64,000 bases of DNA from positions 47,254,902-47,318,901 of the forward strand of contig CM039511.1 in NCBI GenBank assembly GCA_022432975.1. Reading direction: 5' to 3'. This DNA is from Begonia masoniana. Its lineage: Eukaryota; Streptophyta; Magnoliopsida; Cucurbitales; Begoniaceae. The notes under the pieces were generated by a model, which did not search any database, was not told where the DNA came from, and saw only the letters and a list, made by a program, of their open reading frames with translations. The position numbers and the translations under genes were made by a program. How positions within the stretch are numbered: position 1 is the first letter of the stretch; the number at the start of each line of letters is the position of its first letter. This document shows, in pieces, positions 34,498-45,008 of this stretch.

Positions 34498-35766
34498 TGT
34501 AATACCCAGCTTGTACGGATTTCGGATATAATATATTATATTATTATTTTATTAGATAATGGCATTTTTGGTAAATATGTCAAATCAGGTCCGTTTCACG
34601 AAAAGAAAACGTCACTGCGATCCTAACGATTAATAGGAATTTTAAGGAAATTATGGGAATTTTCGGAGATTAAACGCTATATTCCGAGTAATTACCTTTA
34701 TCGTAATGTAAATGACGTTCTCGTAAAAATAGCAAACGAGGTCCGAATTGCGAACGGACAGTTTTATTAAATCTCAAATAATAAGTTGGGTATATTTGAA
34801 AAATATGGAAATTTGGGAAAGTCGAATCACTGGACGATTAACGAACCGAAGAACGAAATCTATAAAGAAAACTCAAGAAGGACAAAATGGTAATTTTGAC
34901 AAGACAAAATTTAATAAAAACAGAAATACTTCTCCTCCATTGACAGAATGCATTTCTTCCTCTCTGTTTCTCATTTTCTCTCGCAAACCCTCTCTGGCCG
35001 CCGACGTTTCTCACTATCCGACCTCCGGTTCTCTTCCGTTTTTCCTCCGTTCTTCACGTTTCTTCCTCCAATCGACGTTCTAGGTATGTCTCTATAGTTT
35101 TAGAACGTTAGATTTCGAGTTTCGTAACGTTTAAATAATTAGGGTTTCGTTTAGGTCTCGATAAAAATATCGATTTAGGATCCGAAATTAATAGTTTGAG
35201 TATGATTGACGATATAAAAGACGTATTTGACGTTATTGGACGAAGTTATATCAATTTGTGAAAATGTTAAAATTAGGGCTTTTTGAGATTTTAGGAAAAA
35301 CTCGTAAATTGAGAATTTAGGTGCTGAGCGTAAATTTATCGATTAAATAGCTCAATGAATTGGATTAGAACTTTAGGAAAGTTTCCTTAGTTAAGGTTTT
35401 GTGAATTTGGACGATCGATAGTTTAAACTCGTTTAACGTCGATATTGTGATTTGCTTCAGACAAACAACGCTCGTGGACGGAGCTTGAACTGCTTTGGAC
35501 ACGAGGTAAGTTCTCGTGATCTTCTTTGGCCGATTGGCCTACACCGTACGTCGAATGTCGTCTCGAGGAGTTTTGGAGATGCCTTTAGTTAGTTTTGCTC
35601 GGTTTGGGTAGCTAGGTCTTAGGAGCTTATAGTTTATGCTTTTAAAGTCATATAGTATTGCTTGTTTACTGTAAGTTATTGAACTGTTCACGCATCACTT
35701 GTTTTAAGGTAAAGTATAAAAAAATAAATTTCCACACAGAGTTTTAAAGATAACGTAATGCATTGC

Positions 35767-36115
35767 ATCGGCCGAAAGGCTTATTGATCATTGGCCGTAA
35801 GGCTTATTGTGCATTGGCCGAAAGGCGTATTGTATTGGCCGAAAGGCGTATTGTATTGGCCGAAAGGCGTATTGTATTGGCCGAAAGGCGTATTGAGCCT
35901 AGCATTGGCCGAAAGGCGTATTGTATTGGCCGAAAGGCGTATTGAGCATAGCATTGGCCGAAAGGCGTATTGTATTGGCCGAAAGGCGTGAGCATAGCAT
36001 TGGCCGAAAGGCGTATTGAGCATAGCATTGGCCGAAAGGCGTATTTTATTGGCCGAAAGGCGTATTGTATTGGCCGAAAGGCGTATCGTATTGGCCGAAA
36101 GGCGTATTGAGCATT
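35767..36115. repeat. 21/28-bp minisatellite in 5' LTR of element C (about 15 units)
   Basis: The basic 21-bp unit is TTGGCCGAAAGGCGTATTGTA. A 28-bp variant carries an insert giving TTGAGCATAGCATTGGCC. The first units are degenerate (GGCCGTAAGGCTTATTG). The unit length is a multiple of three without stops, so it produces long meaningless open frames on both strands. Confidence 0.95.
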
Positions 36116-36782
36116 GCATAGTAAGATAAAAATAAAGCATGGTTTATCGAACTCATACGCACAGCATGCATTGCATTTACGTAGAGCTTACTGGGATTTC
36201 ATCTCATAGTGTATTGTATGGTGTAGGTGACCTAGATATCGAGGAACCAGGTGAGGATGAGATTCCTCCTCCTGAGGCATGAGTCCGGTTGATCGAGGAT
36301 GGCTGCGGTGGTGTGCTGGCGCAGTCGAGGCTTCACTGACCCGTGGGGATAGTATGTACAGAGTTTTGAGGGTTTTTTTGGGGTATTTGGGCTGATAGCT
36401 TTATAGACATTATAGGATGTTTAGGTAATGACATTTGTTTTGAAATTCTGGAACTGTTTGGTTGTATAGCGTTTTAAATGATTTTGTAAACTGTATTTGA
36501 ATGTTTCAGGATTGGTGCGGATATGCTCGAGTTTTTGAGCTATCCACGCCAATTGTTTTTAGGAAGTTTTATCACGTATTGCCTGAGTGGTATGTTTAGC
36601 AATGATCGGGAATGAAATCGAAAGAATATTGAAATGTTTAGGGTGCTAGAATGTGAGGGAGAAAGAGAAATTTGCTCTCTGGAATCGGATTCCAGAGAGC
36701 TGAAAGTTGAAGTGTTTTGCTCTCTGCTGTGGTAAGAAAAGATTAGGCAAAATACAGAGGGTAGAGGGAGTGAATCGCTGCA

Positions 36783-36937
36783 CCAGTCGTTGCACAACGC
36801 AGCGACTGGGCGCTGCACAACGCAGCGCCCGATCGCTGCAATGTGCAGCGATGCAGCGCCTGATCGCTGCACAATGCAGCGATCGCGCGCTGCATTGTGC
36901 AGCGCACACGGCGACCGTGCGCTGCAAATGGCAGCGC
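36783..36937. repeat. Cluster of six GC-rich hairpins in LTR of element C
   Basis: Six consecutive inverted repeats with 5-nt loops: 36783-36809, 36808-36830 (GGGCGCTGC / GCAGCGCCC), 36832-36852 (ATCGCTGC / GCAGCGAT), 36862-36884 (GATCGCTGC / GCAGCGATC), 36887-36905 and 36919-36937 (GCGCTGC / GCAGCGC). All share the CGCTGC...GCAGCG core while the outer bases co-vary, so pairing is maintained. A shortened version is in the 3' LTR (about 43573-43690). Confidence 0.9.
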
Positions 36938-37204
36938 CCGGTCGCTGCTGCTTTTCGAGGGCAGAATTTCGATTCTGCCCTCCCTCTTTCAATTTGATTT
37001 TTTTAAAGTTTTAATTAATGTTTTAAGTTTTAATTATTTATTAAACGTTTTGTTTTAAATGCTTTCAAGGTTCAATTTCAATTCCGATTTCGATTCTGGT
37101 TTCGATTTCGGTTTAGATTCTGCCTAGAGTTTAGTTAAAATTATTAGGATAAAAAAAAAACAGTGCGGAAAATACGGGTACAGTATTAGGGTCGTTACAT
37201 TTAT

Positions 37205-37216
37205 GGTATCAGAGCC
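37205..37216 (+). promoter_or_regulatory. Primer binding site of element C (tRNA-iMet type)
   Basis: TGGTATCAGAGC, a perfect match to the common primer site, four bases after the LTR end. Confidence 0.92.
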
Positions 37217-37363
37217 CCCGAGTTTTAAAATCGGTTCTGTAGACTGCTCGACTTCACAGCCACTACGCGGACATTCTTCATCAACTGTAAGTATGTTTAT
37301 AGCTTTATTTGATTTCTAGTTTCTTAGAATATTTGTTTACTTTTATATAGGAGTTACATAATT

Positions 37364-37837
37364 ATGGTACGTCCACGAAACGATCGAGATGACAGAGACG
37401 ATACGATAGACCAATTGAGAGAGTTTATAGCACAACAGTCCCAACATCTTGACCAACAGGCCTGACTTATAGATAGCTAATCTCGTCAACTAGAGGCATT
37501 AATAAATCGAGAAAGGTCTAGGACCCAAGGGGTGGTTGCTCCTGATGACCATGGTGCAAAGAGGAAGGGCAAGGAAGAAATAGAACAAAGCCGATCGAAG
37601 CGCGCACAAGGGACTTCTCGAGGACCACTGTGTCCTAATTGCGAGAGGGAGCATTATGGAAAGTGCAGATTAGGCACAGAAATGTGCTATAGATGTGGAG
37701 TGATTGGCCACTACGTCAGGAGGTGCCCGAAACTGGGTAGGGATCAGAAAAAGACTGCACCAAGGATAATTGCCCCTAACGAGGGCGAGAATAATGGACA
37801 ACCCTCAGCTGTTTTAGGTATAGTTTTATTTCGGTAG
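37364..37837 (+). pseudogene. gag: Element C gag remnant with double zinc knuckle
   Basis: ATG at 37364 opens a charged N-terminus (MVRPRNDRDDRDDTIDQLRE). Stops interrupt it at 37463-37465 and shortly after, and the same frame continues through a Lys/Arg-rich stretch to two Cys/His clusters: CPNCEREHYGKC, then CYRCGVIGHYVRRC (about 37634-37726). The second is a canonical CCHC knuckle. The whole is about 158 codons, far shorter than a usual Ty3/gypsy Gag, so the capsid core between the N-terminus and the knuckles is deleted. The frame stops at 37837. Confidence 0.82.
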
Positions 37838-37901
37838 TTAATGAAATAAGGAATATTAGAGTTTAAATTTTGGGAATATAATTGTGTGATAGGTTGACCT
37901 A

Positions 37902-37904
<3 letters not shown>

Positions 37905-37969
<65 letters not shown>
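37905..37969. repeat. Poly-A tract, 65 nt
   Basis: Uninterrupted A run inside element C, preceded by GACCTAAGC. Homopolymers of this length are unreliable in assemblies; it could be genuine. Confidence 0.9.
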
Positions 37970-37972
<3 letters not shown>

Positions 37973-38897
37973 TAGTAACTTAGGTCCACGGGAAGTGGGG
38001 AACACCTGGACATGGGTGGTACTCGAAAGTTTAATTTAAGTAGATGGTTGAAGGGGTATACGATACATTGACTTCTTTTGTAAAGGGGTGGAACAACGCA
38101 ACGTTGAAGACGCAAATACGAAGGAGTGTTCGTATCGACGTGTATCGATGAAGAGAATAAGGGAATTTACTTGGAACTGTGAGGTTAATAAATCTCGAGG
38201 CAATAGAGAGATGATGGTTATATAAAAAGGCAATGCTCGAGTTCCGAGTTCGGTCAGTCCTTAGGAAATAAGTATATAGTCTTAGAAGACTAACCGACGA
38301 TGATCGACTACTCAATTTGTGAGTGGGATTTTGACCAACTTTCTATAAGAAGGAGACGTACTAAAGTAGAGAGTAATTAGTAAGTAGTAGACACTTCATG
38401 CATTAGGAAGTGTTGAGTGAAGGTTATGAAGCGGAGGCCTAAGAATTACGAAGAACTTAGGAACACAAACGTGGTAACCTACTGAAAGGAAGGTTTGGCA
38501 CTCTAATCAGATGTCGTGTTTCGAGGTTTAAAGTAGTAGTAGACTGTGGAAGAGATGGCGGTTTAATTGGAGTCGGGGTATGGTTAATACGGTGAGAGTC
38601 GAGAGCCACAAAATGTAAGGCTTACGGCCGAGATGGAAGTAGGAACATCGGTGTACAAGGGGAAATAGAGGAGTAAGACTTGAAGATGAAAAAGATTGGA
38701 ATCGAAGACGTAAACTCATTTGCAACCAGTTTGCAAACCGAAAGATTGTTCGATAAGTCATGGTACGGTAGTCAAGTGGATAATTAGAACCTGACTAGAG
38801 GGAACGAAAGGATGTAGACCATCGGGTAGCTTGAGAGGAGTCTGTGTACGACATTTGAGTTAAGTGTGAGAGATTGTTAGATTCAGTGAAGAGTTCA

Positions 38898-38898
<1 letters not shown>

Positions 38899-38932
<34 letters not shown>
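38899..38932. repeat. (AT)n microsatellite
   Basis: Perfect AT dinucleotide repeat of about 17 units in element C. Confidence 0.93.
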
Positions 38933-38937
<5 letters not shown>

Positions 38938-40150
38938 TACAAGAAATAGTCTAGAGCAAACCTATAGCGAGACTTAGGAACTTGACTGTGCTCTAAGTTA
39001 ATGGAAATTTAAGTTGAACAAATGAGCATATTATAGATAGTATAAGCGTTTCAGTTAGGACACGACGATGGAGCTCACTAATGTGACGTAGGATATCATA
39101 GAAGGGATACCTTGCGAGACATTGAGAATAAAAATTCTAGTAAGGAATCTCACATTGAAATAGTTATTAGGACCCGTGAGGTGCCCAAGGAAGAATACAA
39201 TTTGAATGCTATTGATGCATAAGTCGTATATAAGCATTATTTGAGAATATAGACTCTGATGGGTGTGGTAGTGACTAAGGTTAAAGACAACGAACTTATA
39301 CGCAAGTTAGTTTGCAACTCCGATGTGTATATATATGTATATGTGTATAAATTGTTATACCCGATGGATGGATAAGGGTGTAGTGTAGTTGAGATCTAGC
39401 GTGAGAGTAAGTATTTAAGAAGACTTTGATAGCGTGAGATGGTTAGGTACGTATTTAATAGACATGAAGTTAAGAAAGTAGAAACTAAAGAAAACTCAAT
39501 TCGAGGAGTTGAAGTTAAAATAGAGGGGGATTCAGATTGCAATTTGGGTGTTATGAGGAGTCATTGAACGGTAGTCAACCCAAATGACGTAGGAGGTTGA
39601 AGTTATATAGAAATTCGGTTAGTGTATATCCCGATTGTGGACAGGATCGAGGGAATTGCGTTGAGGTATGGATTTCAGCCCAGAAATTTGATGAAACTGT
39701 AGGCATTCAAATTGACTGGTGTTAGGAAACTTAGATATAGCTCTGATGTAAGGGGACAGCAAAAAGGAAGACGTCAATAAAGAGTGAATGTTGAAGTTAG
39801 TATTAGTAAGAGATTTAATCTGTGAGTGATTAAGTGAAAGTCGAAAGTGGTATACGTTTCGATTATGGATTGAGCCAACGAGATTACAGAGAAGTTTAGG
39901 TAAATCGGGTGAAAAAAAATTAAAGATTTGATTGTGCTCGATGCTTGAGTAAGGACGTACGCAGTTCAATCGAGAGTAGAAATACGAATGTAACGCTGAT
40001 GTTGAGGGTTTTTGGTTTAGAATCATGAAGTATAACCGTAAGTACAGGTGATTAATCGGAGTATAAGGACGCAAGACGTGAGACGTTAATATCAGGGACT
40101 ATGAGTGACGACAAATTTTGAGGACAAAATTCTGAATAAGGAGGGTGGAA

Positions 40151-43100
40151 TGTAATACCCAGCTTGTACGGATTTCGGATATAATATATTATATTATTAT
40201 TTTATTAGATAATGGCATTTTTGGTAAATATGTCAAATCAGGTCCGTTTCACGGAAAGAAAGCGTCACTGCGATCCTAACGATTAATAGGAATTTTAAGG
40301 AAATTATGGGAATTTTCGGAGATTAAACGCTATATTCCGAGTAATTACCTTTATCGTAATGTAAACGACGTTCTCGTAAAAATAGCAAACGAGGTCCGAA
40401 TTGCGAACGGACAGTTTTATTAAATCTCAAATAATAAGTTGGGTATATTGGAAAAATATGGAAATTTGGGAAAGTCGAATCGCTGGACGATTAACGAACC
40501 GAAGAACGAAATCTATAAAGAAAACTCAAGAAGGACAAAATGGTAATTTTGACAAGACAAAATTTAATAAAAACAGAAATACTTCTCCTCCATCGACAGA
40601 ATGCATTTCTTCCTCTCTGTTTCTCATTTTCTCTCGCAAACCCTCTCTGGCCGCCGACGTTTCTCACGATCCGACCTCCGGTTCTCTTCCGTTTTTCCTC
40701 CGTTCTTCACGTTTCTTCCTCCAATCGACGTTCTAGGTATGTCTCTATAGTTTTAGAACGTTAGATTTTGAGTTTCGTAACGTTTAAATAATTAGGGTTT
40801 CGTTTAGGTTTCGATAAAAATATCGATTTAGGATCCGAAATTAATAGTTTGAGTATGATTGACGATATAAAAGACGTATTTGACGTTATTGGACGAAGTT
40901 ATATCAATTTGTGAAAATGTTAAAATTAGGGCTTTTTGAGATTTTAGGAAAAACTCATAAATTGAGAATTTAGGTGCTGAGCGTAAATTTATCGATTAAA
41001 TAGCTCAATGAATTGGATTAGAACTTTAGGAAGGTTCCTTAGTTAATGTTTTGTGAATTTGGACGTCGATAGTTTAAACTCGTTTAAACGTCGATATTGT
41101 GATTTGCTTCAGACAAACAACGCTCGTGGACGAGCTTGAACTGCTTTGTACACGAGGTAAGTTCTCGTGATCTTCTTGGCCGATTGGCCTACACCGTACG
41201 TCAATGTCGTCTCGAGGAGTTTTGGAGATGCCTTTAGTTAGTTTGCTCGGTTTGGGTAGCTAGGTCTTAGGAGCGTATAGTTTATGCTTACAGTCATATA
41301 GTATTGCTTGTTTACTGTAAGTTATTGAACTGTTCACGCATCACTTGTTTTAAGGTAAAGTATAAAAAAATGAATTTCCACACAGAGTTTTAAAGATAAC
41401 GTAATGAATTGCATCGGCCGAAAGGCTTATTGATATTGGCCGAAAGGCGTATTGTATTGGCCGAAAGGCGTATTGTATTGGCCGAAAGGCGTATTGTATT
41501 GGCCGAAAGGCGTATTGTATTGGCCGAAAGGCGTATTGTATTGGCCGAAAGGCGTATTGAGCATAGCATTGGCCGAAAGGCGTATTGTATTGGCCGAAAG
41601 GCGTATTGTATTGGCCGAAAGGCGTATTGTATTGGCCGAAAGGCGTATTGTATTGGCCGAAAGGCGTATTGTATTGGCCGAAAGGCGTATTGAGCATAGC
41701 ATTGGCCGAAAGGCGTATTGTATTGGCCGAAAGGCGTATTGTATTGGCCGAAAGGCGTATTGTATTGGCCGAAAGGCGTATTGTATTGGCCGAAAGGCGT
41801 ATTGTATTGGCCGAAAGGCGTATTGTATTGGCCGAAAGGCGTATTGTATTGGCCGAAAGGCGTATTGTATTGGCCGAAAGGCGTATTGTATTGGCCGAAA
41901 GGCGTATTGTATTGGCCGAAAGGCGTATTGTATTGGCCGAAAGGCGTATTGTATTGGCCGAAAGGCGTATTGTATTGGCCGAAAGGCGTATTGTATTGGC
42001 CGAAAGGCGTATTGTATTGGCCGAAAGGCGTATTGTATTGGCCGAAAGGCGTATTGTATTGGCCGAAAGGCGTATTGTATTGGCCGAAAGGCGTATTGAG
42101 CATAGCATTGGCCGAAAGGCGTATTGTATTGGCCGAAAGGCGTATTGTATTGGCCGAAAGGCGTATTGAGCATAGCATTGGCCGAAAGGCGTATTGTATT
42201 GGCCGAAAGGCGTATTGTATTGGCCGAAAGGCGTATTGTATTGGCCGAAAGGCGTATTGTATTGGCCGAAAGGCGTATTGTATTGGCCGAAAGGCGTATT
42301 GTATTGGCCGAAAGGCGTATTGTATTGGCCGAAAGGCGTATTGTATTGGCCGAAAGGCGTATTGTATTGGCCGAAAGGCGTATTGTATTGGCCGAAAGGC
42401 GTATTGTATTGGCCGAAAGGCGTATTGTATTGGCCGAAAGGCGTATTGTATTGGCCGAAAGGCGTATTGTATTGGCCGAAAGGCGTATTGTATTGGCCGA
42501 AAGGCGTATTGTATTGGCCGAAAGGCGTATTGAGCATAGCATTGGCCGAAAGGCGTATTGTATTGGCCGAAAGGCGTATTGTATTGGCCGAAAGGCGTAT
42601 TGTATTGGCCGAAAGGCGTATTGTATTGGCCGAAAGGCGTATTGTATTGGCCGAAAGGCGTATTGTATTGGCCGAAAGGCGTATTGAGCATAGCATTGGC
42701 CGAAAGGCGTATTGTATTGGCCGAAAGGCGTATTGTATTGGCCGAAAGGCGTATTGTATTGGCGAAAGGCGTATTGTATTGGCCGAAAGGCGTATTGAGC
42801 ATAGCATTGGCCGAAAGGCGTATTGTATTGGCCGAAAGGCGTATTGAGCATAGCATTGGCCGAAAGGCGTATTGTATTGGCCGAAAGGCGTATTGTATTG
42901 GCCGAAAGGCGTATTGAGCATTGCATAGTAAGATAAAAATAAAGCATGGTTTACGAACTCATCCGCCAGCATACATTGAATTACGTAGAGCTTTATTGGG
43001 ATTTTTCTATAGGGTATTGTAGGGTGTAGGTGACCTAGATATCGAGGAACCAGGTGAGGATGGAGATTCTCCTCCTGAGGCATGAGTACGGTTGATCGAG

Positions 43101-43939
43101 GATGGCTTGCTGTTGGGGTGTGCTTGGCGCCAGTCGAGGTCACTGACCCGTGGGGATAGTAGGTACAGAGTTGTGAGGGTCTTTTGGGGGTATTGGGCTG
43201 ATAGCTTTATAGACATTATAGGAGTTAGGTAAGGACATTTGTTTTGAAATCTGGAACTATTTGGTGTATAGGTTTTTAAAATGATTTTGTAAACTGTATT
43301 TGAATGTATTCAGGATTGGTGCGGATATGCTCGAGTTTTTGAGCTATCCACGCAATTGTTTTTAGGAAGTTTTATCACGTATTGCTGAGTGGTATGTTTA
43401 GCAATGATCGGGATATGAAAATCGAAAGAAATGAATGTTTTAGGGTTGAGAATGTGAGGCGGGAAAGAGGAATTTGCTCTCTGGAACGGATTCCAGAGAG
43501 CGAAAGTTGAAGTGTTTGCTCGCTGCTGTGGTAAGAAAAGATTAGGCAAAATACAGGGGGGCAGAGGAGTGAATCGCTGCACAGTCTTGCACAACGCAGA
43601 GACTGGCGCTGCACAACGCAGCGCCGATCGCTGCAATGTGCAGCGATGCAGCGCACACGCGCGACGTGAGCCGCACAATGGCAGCGCCGGCGCGCTGCTT
43701 TTAGAGGGCAGAATTCTTGATTCTGCCTCCCTCTTTAATTTGATTTTTTTAAAGTTTTAATTAATGTTTTAAGTTTTAATTATTTATTAAACGTTTGTTT
43801 AAATCTTTCAAGGTTCAATTTCAATTCCGATTTCGATTGGTTCGATTTTCGGTTTAGATTCTGAGAGTGTAGTTAGGAAATTAGAGGGATAAAAAAAAAT
43901 AGTACGAAAAAATACGGGTACAGTATTAGGGTCGTTACA
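40151..43939 (+). repeat. 3' LTR of element C (3789 bp)
   Basis: Begins TGTAATACCCAGC and ends GGGTCGTTACA before CAACA. It is nearly identical to the 5' LTR over 40151-41400, with single differences such as CTATCCGAC/CGATCCGAC. It is 1.1 kb longer because of the minisatellite. From about 42940 on, single-base losses become frequent (for example TTTACGAACTCATCCGCC for TTTATCGAACTCATACGC), marking the poorly polished edge of the contig before the gap. Confidence 0.92.
41411..42923. repeat. 21/28-bp minisatellite in 3' LTR of element C, greatly expanded (about 70 units)
   Basis: Same unit as in the 5' LTR, in long runs of the 21-bp form (up to about 18 in a row) separated by single 28-bp variants at irregular intervals. 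One unit near 42763 has lost a C. The long open frames across this block on both strands are a by-product of the 21-bp period. Confidence 0.96.
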
Positions 43940-44416
43940 CAACAACCTTCATGGACGCAAAACTAAGACTTAGTAATGCGCTTGATGAAGCATAAGAAAC
44001 TTCATAGAATCGGTTGTGTCCAAGAAGAGTTGAACGTATCAAGCAAATGAGGTTGAGTGTTACATGACTTGTGGTAGAATCTAAGTTATCCATTGCACAT
44101 TCAAGGTTTTAACTTGAAGTGATGAGGTAGTAGGATATGTTTTGAGGACCCAACAACCTTCATGGACGCAAAACTAAGACTTAGTAATGCGCTTGATGAA
44201 GCATTAGAAGCTTCACTTCAATCGATTTATTCCAAAGAATGATCGATCAAGCGAATGAGGTTGAGTGTTACATTACTTGTGGTAGAATCTAAGTTATCCA
44301 TTGCACATTCAAGGTTTTAACTTGAAGTGATGAGAACGACGTGTAATGAGGATCCAACAACCTTCATGGACGCAAAACTAAGACTTAGTAATGCACTTGA
44401 TGAAGCATAAGAAATC
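43940..44416. repeat. 208-bp satellite, about 2.3 monomers before the gap
   Basis: Resumes with CAACAACCTTCATGGACGC directly after element C. Monomers carry single-base losses. It ends in a 19-nt T run at the assembly gap. Confidence 0.93.
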
Positions 44417-44435
44417 TTTTTTTTTTTTTTTTTTT

Positions 44436-44535
44436 NNNNNNNNNNNNNNNNNNNNNNNNNNNNNNNNNNNNNNNNNNNNNNNNNNNNNNNNNNNNNNNNN
44501 NNNNNNNNNNNNNNNNNNNNNNNNNNNNNNNNNNN
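44436..44535. other. Assembly gap (100 N)
   Basis: Exactly 100 N, the conventional placeholder for a gap of unknown size. It is preceded by 19 T (44417-44435). Sequence on both sides is error-rich. Confidence 0.99.
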
Positions 44536-44958
44536 ATTAATATGAATTTTGGGAGAATGGAATTTCCGGAATCAAACCGGACTATAGTCTTCAATTTCCG
44601 GTTTGACCCCTCTAGCGATTTCTTCGTAGAAATTAGAAAAATTAATCCATTTGACGAACGGAGACGTTTTGTTAGAGTCCTAAAATAGTTGCAAGTATGT
44701 GGAAATTAGAAAATCTTGGAGAAAATGAACCGGGGGGGGATGTCCGAACCATAGGACAAACGCAGATTTAAGACGAAGGGCAATTTCATAAATTGACAGG
44801 CCAAATTGACTTAAATGCCAAAACCCTCTATTTCTACACCTTTCACGTTTTCCCCTCCCTCCCCCTTTCCCTCCTCCTCCGTCCTGGCGACCGCTTTCCC
44901 CTCCACGGTTCTTCCTCTATTTACTTCACGATTGCCTCTTCCCGTTCATCGAGATCCT

Positions 44959-44959
<1 letters not shown>
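44536..44959 (+). mobile_element. Fragment of another large LTR (related in style to element C)
   Basis: The order of features parallels the first 600 bp of the element C LTR: ATTAATATGAATTTTGGGAG (compare ATTAATAGGAATTTTAAGG), then GACGAACGGAGACG, then a CT-rich exon-like stretch (44816-44950) with CTCCTCCTCCGTCC. Primary sequence is otherwise different, so this is a different LTR family. It is cut by the N gap on the left and a 49-nt T run (44960-45008) on the right. Confidence 0.6.

Positions 44960-45008
<49 letters not shown>
44960..45008. repeat. Poly-T tract, 49 nt, joining LTR fragment to satellite
   Basis: Uninterrupted T run with LTR-like sequence on its left and satellite (CGATTTGTTCC) on its right. 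It may be an assembly join. Confidence 0.9.

Larger units (their letters stand above)
34498..37200 (+). repeat. 5' LTR of element C (2703 bp)
   Basis: Begins TGTAATACCCAGC and ends GGGTCGTTACA. Contents in order: AT-rich region; CT-rich stretch (34925-35080) that looks like a plant 5' untranslated exon; a 21/28-bp minisatellite (35767-36115); a run of six GC-rich hairpins (36783-36937); and a T-rich tail. It matches the 3' LTR base for base over long stretches, except for minisatellite copy number. Confidence 0.92.
37838..40150 (+). other. Element C internal region without recognisable pol
   Basis: About 2.3 kb with no frame resembling protease, RT, RNase H or integrase on either strand. It holds a 65-nt A run (37905-37969), an (AT)n microsatellite (38899-38932) and otherwise unique AG-rich sequence. 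It ends with a polypurine tract, AAGGAGGGTGGAA (40138-40150). Either pol has decayed beyond recognition by eye or it was replaced by unrelated DNA. Confidence 0.7.
34498..43939 (+). mobile_element. Element C: large-LTR, non-autonomous Ty3/gypsy-type retrotransposon
   Basis: TGTAATACCC...GTCGTTACA ends with a perfect CAACA duplication (34493-34497 and 43940-43944) in the satellite. LTRs of 2.7 and 3.8 kb enclose 2.95 kb holding a primer site, a decayed gag with zinc knuckles and a polypurine tract. No protease, RT, RNase H or integrase motif was found on either strand. The double knuckle (CPNCEREH... then CYRCGVIGH) and long LTRs resemble Tekay/Del-type chromoviruses. It would depend on another element for enzymes. 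The LTRs are otherwise closely similar, so the insertion is fairly young. Confidence 0.88.

Noticed and set aside
34748..35083. Open frame of 111 codons in the element C LTR (also at 40401-40736)
   Set aside because: It is retained in both LTRs only because LTRs are duplicates. No domain was recognised; the region looks like an untranslated exon rather than a coding one.
36540..36992. Cys/Ala-rich open frames on both strands over the hairpin cluster
   Set aside because: They arise from repeated GCTGCA/TGCAGC hairpin units; start and length are arbitrary and not preserved in the 3' LTR.
39619..40074. Minus-strand open frame of 151 codons in the interior of element C
   Set aside because: No recognisable domain, composition typical of chance AT-rich frames, and opposite to the element's orientation. 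I cannot support it as a gene.
41350..43143. Long open frames (up to about 597 codons) on both strands across the element C minisatellite, with NTPFGQY or IRLSANT repeats
   Set aside because: The 21-bp unit is a multiple of three and stop-free, so every frame stays open by periodicity. There is no start context, homology or shared frame with the shorter 5' LTR array.
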